A stretch of DNA of 64,000 nucleotides from an uncultured Candidatus Binatia bacterium (GCA_958296235.1 OY282457.1:3281338-3345337); one strand, 5' to 3'. Counted from the first letter of the stretch, positions 1 to 7,986 are shown. Made by a program: numbers and translations. Notes: generated by a model not told the origin, from the letters alone.

Positions 1-20
1 TAAACGGCGGGGTTGAAAGG

Positions 21-92
21 GTGCTGGTGATCGGGGCTACGTCGGACATCGTCCGCGCCATTGCGCGCGCCGGCTGGCGGAAGTGCGAGTAA
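21..92 (+). pseudogene. N-terminal remnant of a short-chain dehydrogenase
   Basis: The frame starting with GTG at 21 reads VLVIGATSDIVRAIARAGW and stops at 92. It closely matches the start of the intact SDR about 700 bp downstream (ALIIGATSDIGRAIAR), at both protein and DNA level. Only the first Rossmann strand and dinucleotide-binding loop remain, and the second Gly of the loop is Val. I infer a decayed partial duplication. The window begins here, so nothing is known of what lies further upstream. Confidence 0.55.
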
Positions 93-179
93 GCCAGGTG
101 GCCGGCACGTGGTTCGCCCCGGCCAGGGCGCCGCGTTGCTGATTGCATCCGGGGCGGGGATGGCTTAGAATCGCCTGGC

Positions 180-683
180 ATGAGCGAAGCTATCGCTTTC
201 GACACCCATCAATTCGTCAAGCACCTGACGGCGCCCGGCTTTACGGAGGAACAGGCCGAGGTGCTGGCGACCGAGCAGGTTCATCTGCTCACCAGCAATC
301 TGGCGACCAAGGCAGATATCGAAGCCCTGCGGCAAGCGACCAAGGCAGATATCGAAACCCTGCGGCAAGCGACCAAGGCAGATATCGAAGCCCTGCGGCA
401 AGCGACCAAGGCAGATATCGAAGCCCTGCGGCAAGCGACCAAGGCAGATATCGAAACCCTGCAGCAAGCGACCAAGGCGGATATAGCGGGAGTCCAGCGA
501 GAGATTGAAGCCCTGCGGCAAGCGACCAAGGCAGATATCGAAGCCCTGCGGCAAGCGACCAAGGTGGATATCGCGGGGGTCCAGCGAGAGATCGAAGCCC
601 TGAAGGTCGATCTGCTGAAATGGCTGTTTGGCGCTCTGATAGCCCAGGGCGGGCTGATTGTTGCGCTGGTCAAGCTGTTGTAG
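180..683 (+). CDS. DUF1640-like coiled-coil protein with C-terminal membrane anchor
   Basis: The product has 167 residues. Residues 1-42 form a globular head (FDTHQFVKHL, GFTEEQAEVL) typical of DUF1640/CCDC90-type proteins. Residues 43-140 are eight copies of an 11-residue unit, TKADIEALRQA, two of them expanded by an AGVQREI insert, which predicts a long coiled coil. Residues 143-165 (LLKWLFGALIAQGGLIVALV) form one hydrophobic segment. Family members are membrane-anchored coiled-coil proteins of unclear role, often of variable repeat number. The ATG at 180 follows no strong ribosome site. Downstream lies the SDR at 717 on the same strand. Confidence 0.75.
   Translation: MSEAIAFDTHQFVKHLTAPGFTEEQAEVLATEQVHLLTSNLATKADIEALRQATKADIETLRQATKADIEALRQATKADIEALRQATKADIETLQQATKADIAGVQREIEALRQATKADIEALRQATKVDIAGVQREIEALKVDLLKWLFGALIAQGGLIVALVKLL
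306..605 (+). repeat. In-frame tandem 33-bp coiled-coil repeats
   Basis: Five near-identical 33-bp units run from 306 to 470. Two 54-bp expanded units and one further 33-bp unit follow. The consensus codes for TKADIEALRQA, with Ala/Thr and Arg/Gln variants. Unit sizes are multiples of three, so gain or loss of units keeps the reading frame. Confidence 0.85.
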
Positions 684-716
684 GAAACCAGGGTGCCCGA
701 GCGGCGCCACCGCCAC

Positions 717-1460
717 ATGAACGACGGGATCAAAACGGCGCTGATCATCGGGGCCACCTCGGACATCGGTCGCGCCATTGCCCGCAAGTTGGCGGCCCGC
801 GGCTGGGCGCTGCAACTCGCGGCCCGTGACTTGGCGCGGCTCGAACGAGAAGCACGGGACCTCCGGGTGCGAACCGTGGCAGGAGTGACCGCGCGCCGTT
901 GCGACGCGCTTCAAGCCGATGGCGGCGTGTCGTTACTTGAGGAACTTGACCCCTTGCCCGATGTGGCGGTGTGCGTCGTCGGACTGCTCGGCGATCAGGC
1001 GGACAGCCAGAGGAACATCGTGGCCGCGGAGCGAGTGATGCGGACCAACTATATTGGCCCGGCGCTGCTGATGGGGGCGCTGGCCGAGCGTTTTGAGCAG
1101 CGTGGCCGCGGGGTGCTGGTCGGCGTCAGCTCAGTGGCCGGCGAGCGCGGACGCGCCGCCAACTACGTGTATGGTTCGGCCAAGGCCGGGTTCACCGCGT
1201 TCCTGTCCGGTCTGCGCAGCCGGCTGGCCGGCTCCGGCGTCCATGTGGTGACGGTCAAGCCGGGCTTCGTGCGCACGCGTATGACCGACGGGATGGACCT
1301 GCCGGCGCGGCTGACTGCAACGCCCGAAGAAGTTGCTGCCGTGGTCGTCGAGGCGATGCGCCGCGGCCGCAATATCGTCTACGTCCGCCGGGTCTGGCGT
1401 TTCATCATGTTCATCATCCGCGTCATCCCCGAAGGTGTATTCAAACGGCTGAAGGTGTAG
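717..1460 (+). CDS. Short-chain dehydrogenase/reductase (SDR)
   Basis: This is a classical SDR of 247 residues. It has the N-terminal cofactor loop GATSDIGRAIA, the active-site Ser in GVSSVAGERG, and the catalytic pair in YVYGSAKAGF (YxxxK). It should be a cytosolic NAD(P)-dependent oxidoreductase. The hydrophobic C-terminal tail (WRFIMFIIRVIPEGVFKRLK) resembles membrane-associated SDRs related to decaprenylphosphoryl-ribose epimerase subunits, but the substrate cannot be deduced. I prefer the ATG at 717; an in-frame GTG at 693 adds eight residues. A remnant of the same gene lies at 21-92. Confidence 0.8.
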   Translation: MNDGIKTALIIGATSDIGRAIARKLAARGWALQLAARDLARLEREARDLRVRTVAGVTARRCDALQADGGVSLLEELDPLPDVAVCVVGLLGDQADSQRNIVAAERVMRTNYIGPALLMGALAERFEQRGRGVLVGVSSVAGERGRAANYVYGSAKAGFTAFLSGLRSRLAGSGVHVVTVKPGFVRTRMTDGMDLPARLTATPEEVAAVVVEAMRRGRNIVYVRRVWRFIMFIIRVIPEGVFKRLKV

Positions 1461-1531
1461 CAGTGCCGAAGGCGCGGTCGAGAGACGCGATTGTCACGTC
1501 TTTGCAGCAACACAGGAGCGAAGGAGTCATT

Positions 1532-2587
1532 ATGTCCAACAGAGAAATCACAAAAAACAGCCAAGCCCGGATGATACGGAGTTGGATGCTCGGCCTGCAC
1601 GCCACGTATATTACCGACATTGGCGGCCGGTTAGGGTACTTCGCCGAGATGCGGCGGCGCGGCGGAACAGTCTCGGCCAAAGAATTAGCCGAGACCCTGG
1701 AACTTGACCCCTGGCGGACAAAGGTCTGGTGCCAAGCCGCGTGTGCCGTTGGCATCCTCCAGGCTGACGGGGATACGCGGTTCGCCTTTGCGCCGTTTAT
1801 GGACGTATTGCTGGGCGACGAAGCTCCTGAGTTGCAGACCGCGCACGTCCTGGCCAGCCTGGCGCGGGACTTTCCGGCCTATCCTGAGGCCTTTCGGACC
1901 GGGGCGCTCAAAACCTTTCACGACCATGATGAAGATTTTTTTCATCACCAAGGCAAAGTCTCGGCCCTGCGGGCCCCGGTCGTGGTGGCGGCGGCCCGCA
2001 AGCTGCCGGGGATGGAAGAACGCCTCGGCGCCGGTGGGCGGGTCATGGATATCGGCTCCGGGAGCGGAACCGTTCTTGTGCGCTTTGCCGAGGAGTTCGC
2101 GCGCTGCCGCGTGACCGGCATAGAACCTTTGCCCTATTTTGCGGAAACCTCGCGGACATTGCTTCAGGAGAAAGGATTCAGCGACCGGGTTGAGGTGCGC
2201 TCAGTCGGGGGGGAAGCGCTGTCCTTTGAGCATGAGTTCGATCTCATCACTATGGTCCAGGTTTTTCACGAACTCCCTGACGCAAAGAAAATTGACGTCC
2301 TGCATGGCTGCCAGCGCAGTCTCAAGCCGGGCGGTATCCTGCTGCTGGTTGATCGGTGCGCCCCGGAAACGGGAGCTGATTTGCACGACCGACGCTTTAC
2401 CCTGAGTATTCTGGAGCAGTGGTTTGAGGTCACTTGGGGGAATATCGTCAACACACGAAGCGAGATTCTTGCCATGCTGCACGATACCGGATTCACTGTA
2501 ACCCAGGAGAATCCGGATATCGTGCCGACGTATTGGACGTTTGTAGCGGAAAAGCAAGACGCAGGAATAAAACGGAGTGATATATGA
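1532..2587 (+). CDS. Class I SAM-dependent methyltransferase, plant O-methyltransferase type
   Basis: The 351-residue protein has an N-terminal winged-helix/dimerisation domain (about residues 20-90, including AKELAETLELDPWRTKVWC). A Rossmann methyltransferase domain follows, with SAM motif I VMDIGSGSGTVLVRF near residue 170 and DLITMVQVFHELPD further on. This matches the acetylserotonin/hydroxyindole O-methyltransferase superfamily, which usually acts on small aromatic or polyketide-like substrates. The ATG at 1532 follows GAAGGAG at good spacing; an in-frame GTG at 1463 is less likely. Its stop overlaps the next start by ATGA, so it is translationally coupled to the LLM gene and may share a pathway with it. 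Confidence 0.8.
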   Translation: MSNREITKNSQARMIRSWMLGLHATYITDIGGRLGYFAEMRRRGGTVSAKELAETLELDPWRTKVWCQAACAVGILQADGDTRFAFAPFMDVLLGDEAPELQTAHVLASLARDFPAYPEAFRTGALKTFHDHDEDFFHHQGKVSALRAPVVVAAARKLPGMEERLGAGGRVMDIGSGSGTVLVRFAEEFARCRVTGIEPLPYFAETSRTLLQEKGFSDRVEVRSVGGEALSFEHEFDLITMVQVFHELPDAKKIDVLHGCQRSLKPGGILLLVDRCAPETGADLHDRRFTLSILEQWFEVTWGNIVNTRSEILAMLHDTGFTVTQENPDIVPTYWTFVAEKQDAGIKRSDI

Positions 2588-3573
2588 ATCGCTCAGGTCT
2601 CGTCCTCTACCACGGTATCGAAAGTGGCCCTGAACTGAAGGACTACGGGCACATCGCAGAAAACGCCGGGTATGAATCCCTGTGGGTTACGGAGCGCTAT
2701 TTCCACGAAGAGATATTCTCTCTGCTCGGCTATCTCGGTGCGGCGACCGAGAGGATTAAGCTCGGCGTGGGCGTAACAAATCCGTACACGCGCCATCCCG
2801 CTCTACTCGCTATGGCAACAGCGACGCTGGACAGGATGACAGGCGGACGCTTTGTGTTGGGGATGGGGCGCAGTGAACGCGAGGTGATCCAAGGCAAGAT
2901 GGGTATGGCCTACGGCAATGCGCCGGCAGTCATGCAAGGCGGCGTATCACTGATCAAACGGCTGCTGTCCGGTGAACGGGTGTCCGACGCGGCAGGACCT
3001 TTCACCCTGCGTAACGTCCGCCTTGCGACAACGCCGATTCAGCCCCATCTGCCCATTTATCTTGCGGCGATTGGAAAAAAAGGGCTGCGTCTGGCGGGGG
3101 CGATTGCCGATGGCGTTATATTGAACGCCTACGTTCCCCCGTCCTATGTCACCTACGCGGTTGAAGAGATCCGCAGCGCGGCCCAAGAGGCCGGACGTGA
3201 TCCGCAGTCGATTGATATTGCCTGCATGCTGGTCATGCGCTTGACCGATGATCCGTCTCGCATGATGCCCACCCTCAAAAAGCGTATCGTCCGCCTTCTT
3301 GACGAAGCCTATGTGGGCGAGGTTCTGCTCGAAAAAGGGGGATTTGATCCATCTATCCTTGGGCCATTGCGAGAGTCGTACGCCAAAGACGGCGGTGAAC
3401 AGGCGGTCAAGCTCATCACTGACGAGATGGTTGCGTCTTTTTATCTCACCGGTTCGGAAGAGCAGTGTAAACAGCGCATTGCCGAGTATCGGGAGGCCGG
3501 GGTTGACTTGCCCCTCATCTTGCCGCGCCTTGAGGACTATGCGCGCGTGGCGGAAGCAATGCGCAACGCCTGA
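2584..3573 (+). CDS. LLM-class flavin/F420-dependent oxidoreductase
   Basis: The 329-residue protein is a TIM-barrel enzyme of the bacterial luciferase-like family. The region KLGVGVTNPYTRHP, then TLDRMTGGRFVLGMGRSE, is the typical beta-strand 3-4 block, and LPIYLAAIGKKGLRLAGAIADGV is the second family signature. It resembles the F420-dependent methylene-tetrahydromethanopterin-reductase-like branch. The cofactor (FMN or F420) cannot be told from the sequence alone. The gene overlaps the upstream methyltransferase by 4 bp. It is the first of five paralogous LLM genes in this window. Confidence 0.85.
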   Translation: MNRSGLVLYHGIESGPELKDYGHIAENAGYESLWVTERYFHEEIFSLLGYLGAATERIKLGVGVTNPYTRHPALLAMATATLDRMTGGRFVLGMGRSEREVIQGKMGMAYGNAPAVMQGGVSLIKRLLSGERVSDAAGPFTLRNVRLATTPIQPHLPIYLAAIGKKGLRLAGAIADGVILNAYVPPSYVTYAVEEIRSAAQEAGRDPQSIDIACMLVMRLTDDPSRMMPTLKKRIVRLLDEAYVGEVLLEKGGFDPSILGPLRESYAKDGGEQAVKLITDEMVASFYLTGSEEQCKQRIAEYREAGVDLPLILPRLEDYARVAEAMRNA

Positions 3574-3577
3574 CGCT

Positions 3578-3690
3578 TCAGGGCAAAAGAGAAAGGCCCT
3601 CGCGTTGAGCAGCTTCGTTCAAACGGCCATCATACGTAATAAAGCAACGTATCGCTTCACTAAGGCGCTGGCATCGAAGTAATAGATCAA
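3578..3690 (-). pseudogene. Collapsed VapC/PIN toxin gene (internal deletion)
   Basis: A TTG codon overlapping the antitoxin stop opens a frame reading IYYFDASALVKRYVA, the classic start of a PIN-domain VapC with its first catalytic Asp. About 15 codons in, the sequence jumps to FITYDGRLNEAAQREGLSLLP, the classic PIN C-terminus, in a different frame. Roughly 100 central residues carrying the other acidic residues are missing. I infer a deletion that destroyed the toxin while the antitoxin upstream stayed intact. Confidence 0.7.
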
Positions 3691-3986
3691 AATCGATCCT
3701 CACGGTCTTCGATAATGGCAGTTGAGACAAGCGGGCCTTTCGTGCGAATGGGCTTAAAGGGGGGCAATGAGGTCTTTGCTTTTCGGCTGAGTATGCCAAG
3801 AGCGACAAGTTCGTCGAGGCGAGCTTCTTCTCCTTGCGTCTCTATGCTCAGCGGACGTAGTTCTGCAACAGGCCGCCCTCGTTCAGTCACAATAATGGTG
3901 GTGCCCTGTTGTACTTGGCGAAGATAAGTCCCGAGACGGGTTTTTAATTCACGGGCGCCGACTGTTTGACGTGGTTCATTCTGCAT
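3687..3986 (-). CDS. Phd/YefM-family antitoxin
   Basis: The 99-residue protein starts VGARELKTRLGTYLRQVQ and continues TIIVTERGRPVAELRPL, the Phd/YefM DNA-binding fold (prevent-host-death family). These antitoxins bind their own promoter and neutralise a VapC or Doc toxin encoded just downstream. Here the downstream toxin is only a 113-bp fragment, so this is probably an orphan antitoxin. It is transcribed away from the LLM gene at 4116; the 129-bp gap between them should hold both promoters. Confidence 0.85.
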   Translation of the reverse strand: MQNEPRQTVGARELKTRLGTYLRQVQQGTTIIVTERGRPVAELRPLSIETQGEEARLDELVALGILSRKAKTSLPPFKPIRTKGPLVSTAIIEDREDRF

Positions 3987-4115
3987 TGGTGGTTATTGTG
4001 ACCACAGGGGATGCCTTTGTCAAATACGCCATATTTTCAAGAAAATACTCCTCTACCCGAGTAGCCGCACGTCCGGCAGTTCGATATAAACAGTCCCCTG
4101 GAGAAAGGAGTCCCT

Positions 4116-5150
4116 ATGAAACTTGCAATTGGCATTGGTTATTCCGGTGGCAAGGTCGAGCTGCCCCTGGATATGATCCTCGCAGCGGAAAAACTGAACT
4201 ATGATTCGGTCTGGAGCGCGGAGGCCTACGGCTCTGACGCGGTAACGCCGCTGGCCTATCTCGCGGCCAGGACCTCACGGATAAAACTTGGCACCGGTAT
4301 TCTCCAGATTCCGGCCCGCACGCCGGCGATGTGCGCCATGACCATGTCAACTCTGGACGCCCTGTCAAACGGACGGGTGATTGTTGGCTTGGGAATGTCC
4401 GGTCCGCAGGTCATCGAAGGCTGGCACGGCATATCCTACAGCAGACCGGCCGCCCGTATGCGCGAGTACGTTGAAATCCTGCACAAAATCTGGGACCGGC
4501 AGGAGCCGGTTTCATTAGACGGCAAGGTGTATCAACTACCCTATCAGGGCGAAGACGCCAGCGGGCTGGGCAAACCCCTCAAGTCGATCCTGCACTCGCG
4601 GCGCCTGCCAGTCTACCTGGCCACCATGAAGCCGCTCAGCATCCGCCTCACGGCCGAACTCGCCGACGGCTGGCTGCCGATCTGGTTTTCCCCCTATCGG
4701 ATGGATATGTTTACGCCCGACCTGGAAAAGGGCTTTGCCCGGGCCGGGAACGGCAAGTCCATAGAGAACTTCAATATCCTGGCCGGTTGTACCGTTGTGA
4801 TCGGAAACGATGTCAAAACCTGCCTGGCCCAGCTCAAGCCGACCCTGGCGCTATACGTCGGCGGCATGGGAGCCAAAGGCAGGAATTTCCATAATGAGAT
4901 GGTCTCAAAGTATGGCTATGCGGACGTGGCGGCTGAGATTCAGGACCTCTATCTGTCCGGTCGGAAAAAAGAGGCGACCGCGCTGGTCCCGGATGAGCTG
5001 TGTGACGAAATTTCATTGTGCGGTCCGCCGGCGCGGATTCGCGAGCGTTTCAAGGTCTGGGAAGAGGCGGGCGTTTCAACCATGATGGTCCAGTCGAGTC
5101 AGCCCGAAGCCCTGGCCTTGATGGCGGATATTGCGGGGACAAGTGAATAG
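4116..5150 (+). CDS. LLM-class flavin/F420-dependent oxidoreductase
   Basis: This is a 344-residue luciferase-like TIM barrel. It has SVWSAEAYGSDAVTPLAYLAA, RIKLGTGILQIPARTPAMCA and LSNGRVIVGLGMSGPQVIEG, followed by LPVYLATMKPLSIRLTAELADG. The layout matches F420-dependent LLM enzymes of actinobacterial and deltaproteobacterial type. The ATG follows a clear GAAAGGAG site. It heads a co-directional run with the dehalogenase, enoyl-CoA hydratase, GST and acyl-CoA dehydrogenase genes, suggesting a role in oxidising an organic substrate. The substrate is unknown. Confidence 0.85.
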   Translation: MKLAIGIGYSGGKVELPLDMILAAEKLNYDSVWSAEAYGSDAVTPLAYLAARTSRIKLGTGILQIPARTPAMCAMTMSTLDALSNGRVIVGLGMSGPQVIEGWHGISYSRPAARMREYVEILHKIWDRQEPVSLDGKVYQLPYQGEDASGLGKPLKSILHSRRLPVYLATMKPLSIRLTAELADGWLPIWFSPYRMDMFTPDLEKGFARAGNGKSIENFNILAGCTVVIGNDVKTCLAQLKPTLALYVGGMGAKGRNFHNEMVSKYGYADVAAEIQDLYLSGRKKEATALVPDELCDEISLCGPPARIRERFKVWEEAGVSTMMVQSSQPEALALMADIAGTSE

Positions 5151-5151
5151 A

Positions 5152-5219
5152 AATCCCCCTCACCCTAATCCCTCTCCCCTTCGGCAGGCTCAGGACCGGC
5201 CTCCAGGGGAGAGGGGATT
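5152..5219 (+). repeat. Dispersed hairpin repeat (CTCTCCCC / CAGGCTCAGG type)
   Basis: Arms at 5067+100 to 5180 (5167-5180) and 5205-5219 are near-perfect inverted copies (ATCCCTCTCCCCT against AGGGGAGAGGGGAT). They surround the core CTTCGGCAGGCTCAGGA. A related element in the opposite orientation lies at 11049-11108, and the core also appears just before 8033. It may act as a bidirectional transcription barrier between the LLM and dehalogenase genes. Confidence 0.6.
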
Positions 5220-5234
5220 CTTCAGGAGAGCAGC

Positions 5235-6122
5235 ATGAGTCAGTCCATTTCAGCCAACGATCATTATGAACGAAAACGGGTAGCCGTACTCGATAGTGAG
5301 CTGGCCTATGTCGATACCGGCCGCGGCGACCCGGTTGTGTTTCTGCACGGCAACCCGACCTCTTCGTATTTATGGCGCAATATTATTGCCGAGGTCGAAG
5401 GCGGGGCGCGTTGCCTGGCACCTGATCTGATCGGCATGGGCGATTCGGGCAAGAATCCCGCGGGTTCCTACCGCTTTGTTGACCACGCCCGCTATCTGGA
5501 TGCCTGGTTTGACGCCGTGGGGCTCGATCAACATACGAAAAACGTCACCCTGGTGATCCACGATTGGGGCTCGGCCTTGGGTTTTCACTGGGCCTACCGT
5601 CATCAGGACAGCATCAAAGCGCTCGTCTATATGGAGGCCATTGTGTGTCCCCTGACGTGGCAGACCTTCCCCGAGGCCGCGCGCAAAGTCTTTCAGGGTT
5701 TTCGTTCTCCTGCCGGAGAGGAGATGGTGCTCCAGCATAACGTCTTTGTCGAGCGGGTGCTGCCCGGCAGCGTGGTGCGAACACTGACCGCAGAAGAAAT
5801 GGCCGTCTACCGCAAGCCTTTTACCGAGCCGGGCGAGTCGCGCCGGCCGACGCTGACCTGGCCACGTCAGATTCCGATCGAAGGGGAACCGGCCGATGTG
5901 GTCGAGATCGTCGAACAATACGGGCAGTGGTTGTCAACCAGCAACGTGCCCAAACTCTTTGTGAACGCGGATCCCGGAGCGATCCTGACCGGCCCGCAAC
6001 GTGAGTATTGTCGCACCTGGCCGCATCAAAAAGAGATTACCGTCACAGGCTCGCACTTTATTCAGGAAGACGCGCCACAGGAGATCGGTCAAGCCATAGT
6101 CGATCTCCTCCGAGAACTCTAG
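5235..6122 (+). CDS. dhaA: Haloalkane dehalogenase (DhaA/LinB-like, HLD-II)
   Basis: The 295-residue alpha/beta hydrolase shows the haloalkane dehalogenase signature. HGNPTSSYLWRN carries the oxyanion/halide Asn, Asp110 lies in IHDWGSALGF beside the halide-binding Trp, Glu134 in YMEAI is the catalytic acid, and His274 lies in GSHFIQEDAP. These enzymes hydrolyse carbon-halogen bonds of alkyl halides to alcohols plus halide in the cytoplasm. The Glu after strand 6 assigns it to the DhaA/LinB subgroup. Renilla luciferase shares the fold, but bacterial members are normally dehalogenases. It sits between an LLM gene and an enoyl-CoA hydratase gene. The substrate is unknown. Confidence 0.88.
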   Translation: MSQSISANDHYERKRVAVLDSELAYVDTGRGDPVVFLHGNPTSSYLWRNIIAEVEGGARCLAPDLIGMGDSGKNPAGSYRFVDHARYLDAWFDAVGLDQHTKNVTLVIHDWGSALGFHWAYRHQDSIKALVYMEAIVCPLTWQTFPEAARKVFQGFRSPAGEEMVLQHNVFVERVLPGSVVRTLTAEEMAVYRKPFTEPGESRRPTLTWPRQIPIEGEPADVVEIVEQYGQWLSTSNVPKLFVNADPGAILTGPQREYCRTWPHQKEITVTGSHFIQEDAPQEIGQAIVDLLREL

Positions 6123-6148
6123 CGCCGCATCGGCAGACGGAGGACCGC

Positions 6149-6937
6149 ATGACCTACACCGCCCTTCAATTTGAAAAAAAGGACAAGATCGCCCTCATCA
6201 CGCTGAATCGGCCGGATTCCGCGAACGCGCTCAATATCGACCTGGCGCGCGATCTGATGCAGGCTGCGCTCGAATGTGACGAAGACGCAGATATCCGCGC
6301 CGCGGTCATGACCGGCAACGGCCGCATGTTCTGCGCCGGTGGAGACCTGAAAAGCTTTGCCGCCCAGGGCGACCAACTGCCGGCCCATATGAAGGAAGTG
6401 ACCACCTATCTGCACGGCGCAGTGTCGCGCTTTGCCCGCATGGACGCCCCGTTGATCGGGGCGGTGAACGGCACGGCCGCGGGAGCCGGCATGAGCATTG
6501 CATGTTCGTGTGACATTGTTTTTGCCGGCGAGTCGGCGAAATTCACTATGGCCTATACGCGCGCCGGGCTGACCCCGGACGGTTCGTCAACCTATTTCCT
6601 GCCGCGCATCGTGGGTATGAAGCGGGCCTTCGAGCTTGCCGTCACCAACCGGCTGCTGTCCGCTCAGGAAGCCGCAGCCTGGGGCATTGTGAACCGGGTC
6701 GTGCCGGATGCGGACCTGCTGGCCGAAGCGGAAAAGCTGGCGACTGAGCTCGCCTCGGGGGCAACCGGCGCGTTCGGGGGCGCCAAACGGCTCCTCCACA
6801 GCGGTTGGACGGAGACGCTTGAAACCCAGATGGAAAATGAGACCCAGTCCATAGCCGCGCGCTCCAAAACTGATGACGGCAAAGAAGGCATTGCGGCCTT
6901 CCTGGAGAAACGCGCGCCTCAGTTTAACGGGAAATAG
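6149..6937 (+). CDS. Enoyl-CoA hydratase/isomerase (crotonase) family protein
   Basis: The 262-residue crotonase carries ITLNRPDSANALN, the oxyanion-hole block GRMFCAGGDLKSFA, and VNGTAAGAGMSIACSCDIVFA. It ends in the family-typical AFLEKRAPQFNGK. The usual catalytic Glu position in the middle block reads TRAGLTPDGSSTYFLPR, a form seen in many isomerase-like members, so the exact reaction (hydration, isomerisation or thioester hydrolysis) is open. I use the ATG at 6149, with GGAGG upstream, rather than a longer start inside the dehalogenase gene. Confidence 0.85.
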   Translation: MTYTALQFEKKDKIALITLNRPDSANALNIDLARDLMQAALECDEDADIRAAVMTGNGRMFCAGGDLKSFAAQGDQLPAHMKEVTTYLHGAVSRFARMDAPLIGAVNGTAAGAGMSIACSCDIVFAGESAKFTMAYTRAGLTPDGSSTYFLPRIVGMKRAFELAVTNRLLSAQEAAAWGIVNRVVPDADLLAEAEKLATELASGATGAFGGAKRLLHSGWTETLETQMENETQSIAARSKTDDGKEGIAAFLEKRAPQFNGK

Positions 6938-6973
6938 ACGGGTCTCAATCAGGTCCCAGTCAGGAGGGTTATG

Positions 6974-7966
6974 ATGTCCCAAGCCTACCGTCTGTTTGGC
7001 GTCGAGCTGTCGCCCTATTCGCTGAAAGTCCGGGCCTATTTTCGGTACAAGAAGATTCCACACGAGTGGATTGCGCGTGACGCAACCAATCAGGCCGAGT
7101 TTGAACGCTACGCCAGGCTGCCCCTCGTGCCGCTCGTCATCACACCGGACGGGCAGGGCATGCAGGATTCCACGCCCATCATGGAGCATTTTGAGGCGCT
7201 CCAGCCCGAGCCGGCCATTCATCCGCGCGATCCGACCTTGGCCTTCCTGTCTGCCTTGATCGAAGAGTATGGCGACGAGTGGGGCAATAAGCAGATGTTC
7301 CACTATCGCTGGACATATGCCCCTGACCAGCAATCCACGGCTGAACGCATTGCGCGCCTGACCCGGCCTGGGCTGAGTGAGGAAGAATATGCGGAGGCGA
7401 CCGAGCAAATCCGCACGCGTATGGTCCCGCGTTTGTCTTTTGTCGGCTCAAGCGAGCAGACCCGGGAGCATATCGAGTCTTCTTTTGATCGCCTGTTGGC
7501 CCTGCTCGAACCGCACCTCGCGCAACGCATGTATCTGTTCGGTGGCCGGCCCACGTTTGGCGATTTTGGTCTGGCCGCTCAGCTCCACCAATGCTCTACC
7601 GATCCCTCGGCCGGGACGATGATGCGGGCGGTTGCCCCGAACGTCTTATCCTGGGCGGTGCAGATGCTGGACCCCAAGGATGAGGGCGCGCTGGAGACCT
7701 GGGACGCCCTGGCCCCGACGCTGAAGCCCATCCTCAAAGAAATCGGCCAGACCTTTCTGCCCTGGACCGCGGCCAACGCCCAGGCCCTGGCTGCCGGCCA
7801 AGAGACGTTTTCGGTCAGGCTGCGTAGCGCGGAGTACGCGCAGGGGACGCAGAAATACCATGCCCGGTCGTTTGGCGTTCTGCGGGAACGGTACGCGAAA
7901 GTCGAAGAGAAGGCGGCGTTAGACTCCATTCTGGAGGAGGCCGGTTGTTTACCCTGGTTACAATAA
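6974..7966 (+). CDS. Glutathione S-transferase-like protein
   Basis: The 330-residue protein begins with a thioredoxin-like GST N-domain: LFGVELSPYSLKVRAYFRYK, then PLVPLVITPDGQGMQDSTPI with the cis-Pro and the glutathione-binding QDS. An all-alpha C-domain contains LFGGRPTFGDFGLAAQL, the GST N-capping region. About 90 extra residues follow the usual GST end. The position corresponding to the CPYC cysteine pair reads SPYS, so a redox role is unlikely. It lies between crotonase and acyl-CoA dehydrogenase genes; conjugation or dehalogenation is possible but unproven. AGGAGGG precedes two adjacent ATGs; I chose the second. Confidence 0.75.
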   Translation: MSQAYRLFGVELSPYSLKVRAYFRYKKIPHEWIARDATNQAEFERYARLPLVPLVITPDGQGMQDSTPIMEHFEALQPEPAIHPRDPTLAFLSALIEEYGDEWGNKQMFHYRWTYAPDQQSTAERIARLTRPGLSEEEYAEATEQIRTRMVPRLSFVGSSEQTREHIESSFDRLLALLEPHLAQRMYLFGGRPTFGDFGLAAQLHQCSTDPSAGTMMRAVAPNVLSWAVQMLDPKDEGALETWDALAPTLKPILKEIGQTFLPWTAANAQALAAGQETFSVRLRSAEYAQGTQKYHARSFGVLRERYAKVEEKAALDSILEEAGCLPWLQ

Positions 7967-7986
7967 TGCGCGCGAGCGCGCTTATT
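7962..7986 (+). terminator. Probable intrinsic terminator after GST-like gene
   Basis: The sequence AATAA, bulged T, GCGCGC, loop GA, GCGCGC, TTATT folds into an 11-bp stem with one bulged base. It overlaps the stop codon of the GST-like gene. The T/A-rich 3' side fits a terminator, although there is no long T-run. Confidence 0.45.

Noticed and set aside
306..605. Possible CRISPR array
   Set aside because: The 33-bp units are contiguous, have no unique spacers and code for a coiled coil.
165..914. 249-residue minus-strand frame through the 33-bp repeats
   Set aside because: Repeat symmetry keeps this frame open; the plus-strand coiled-coil reading has family support.
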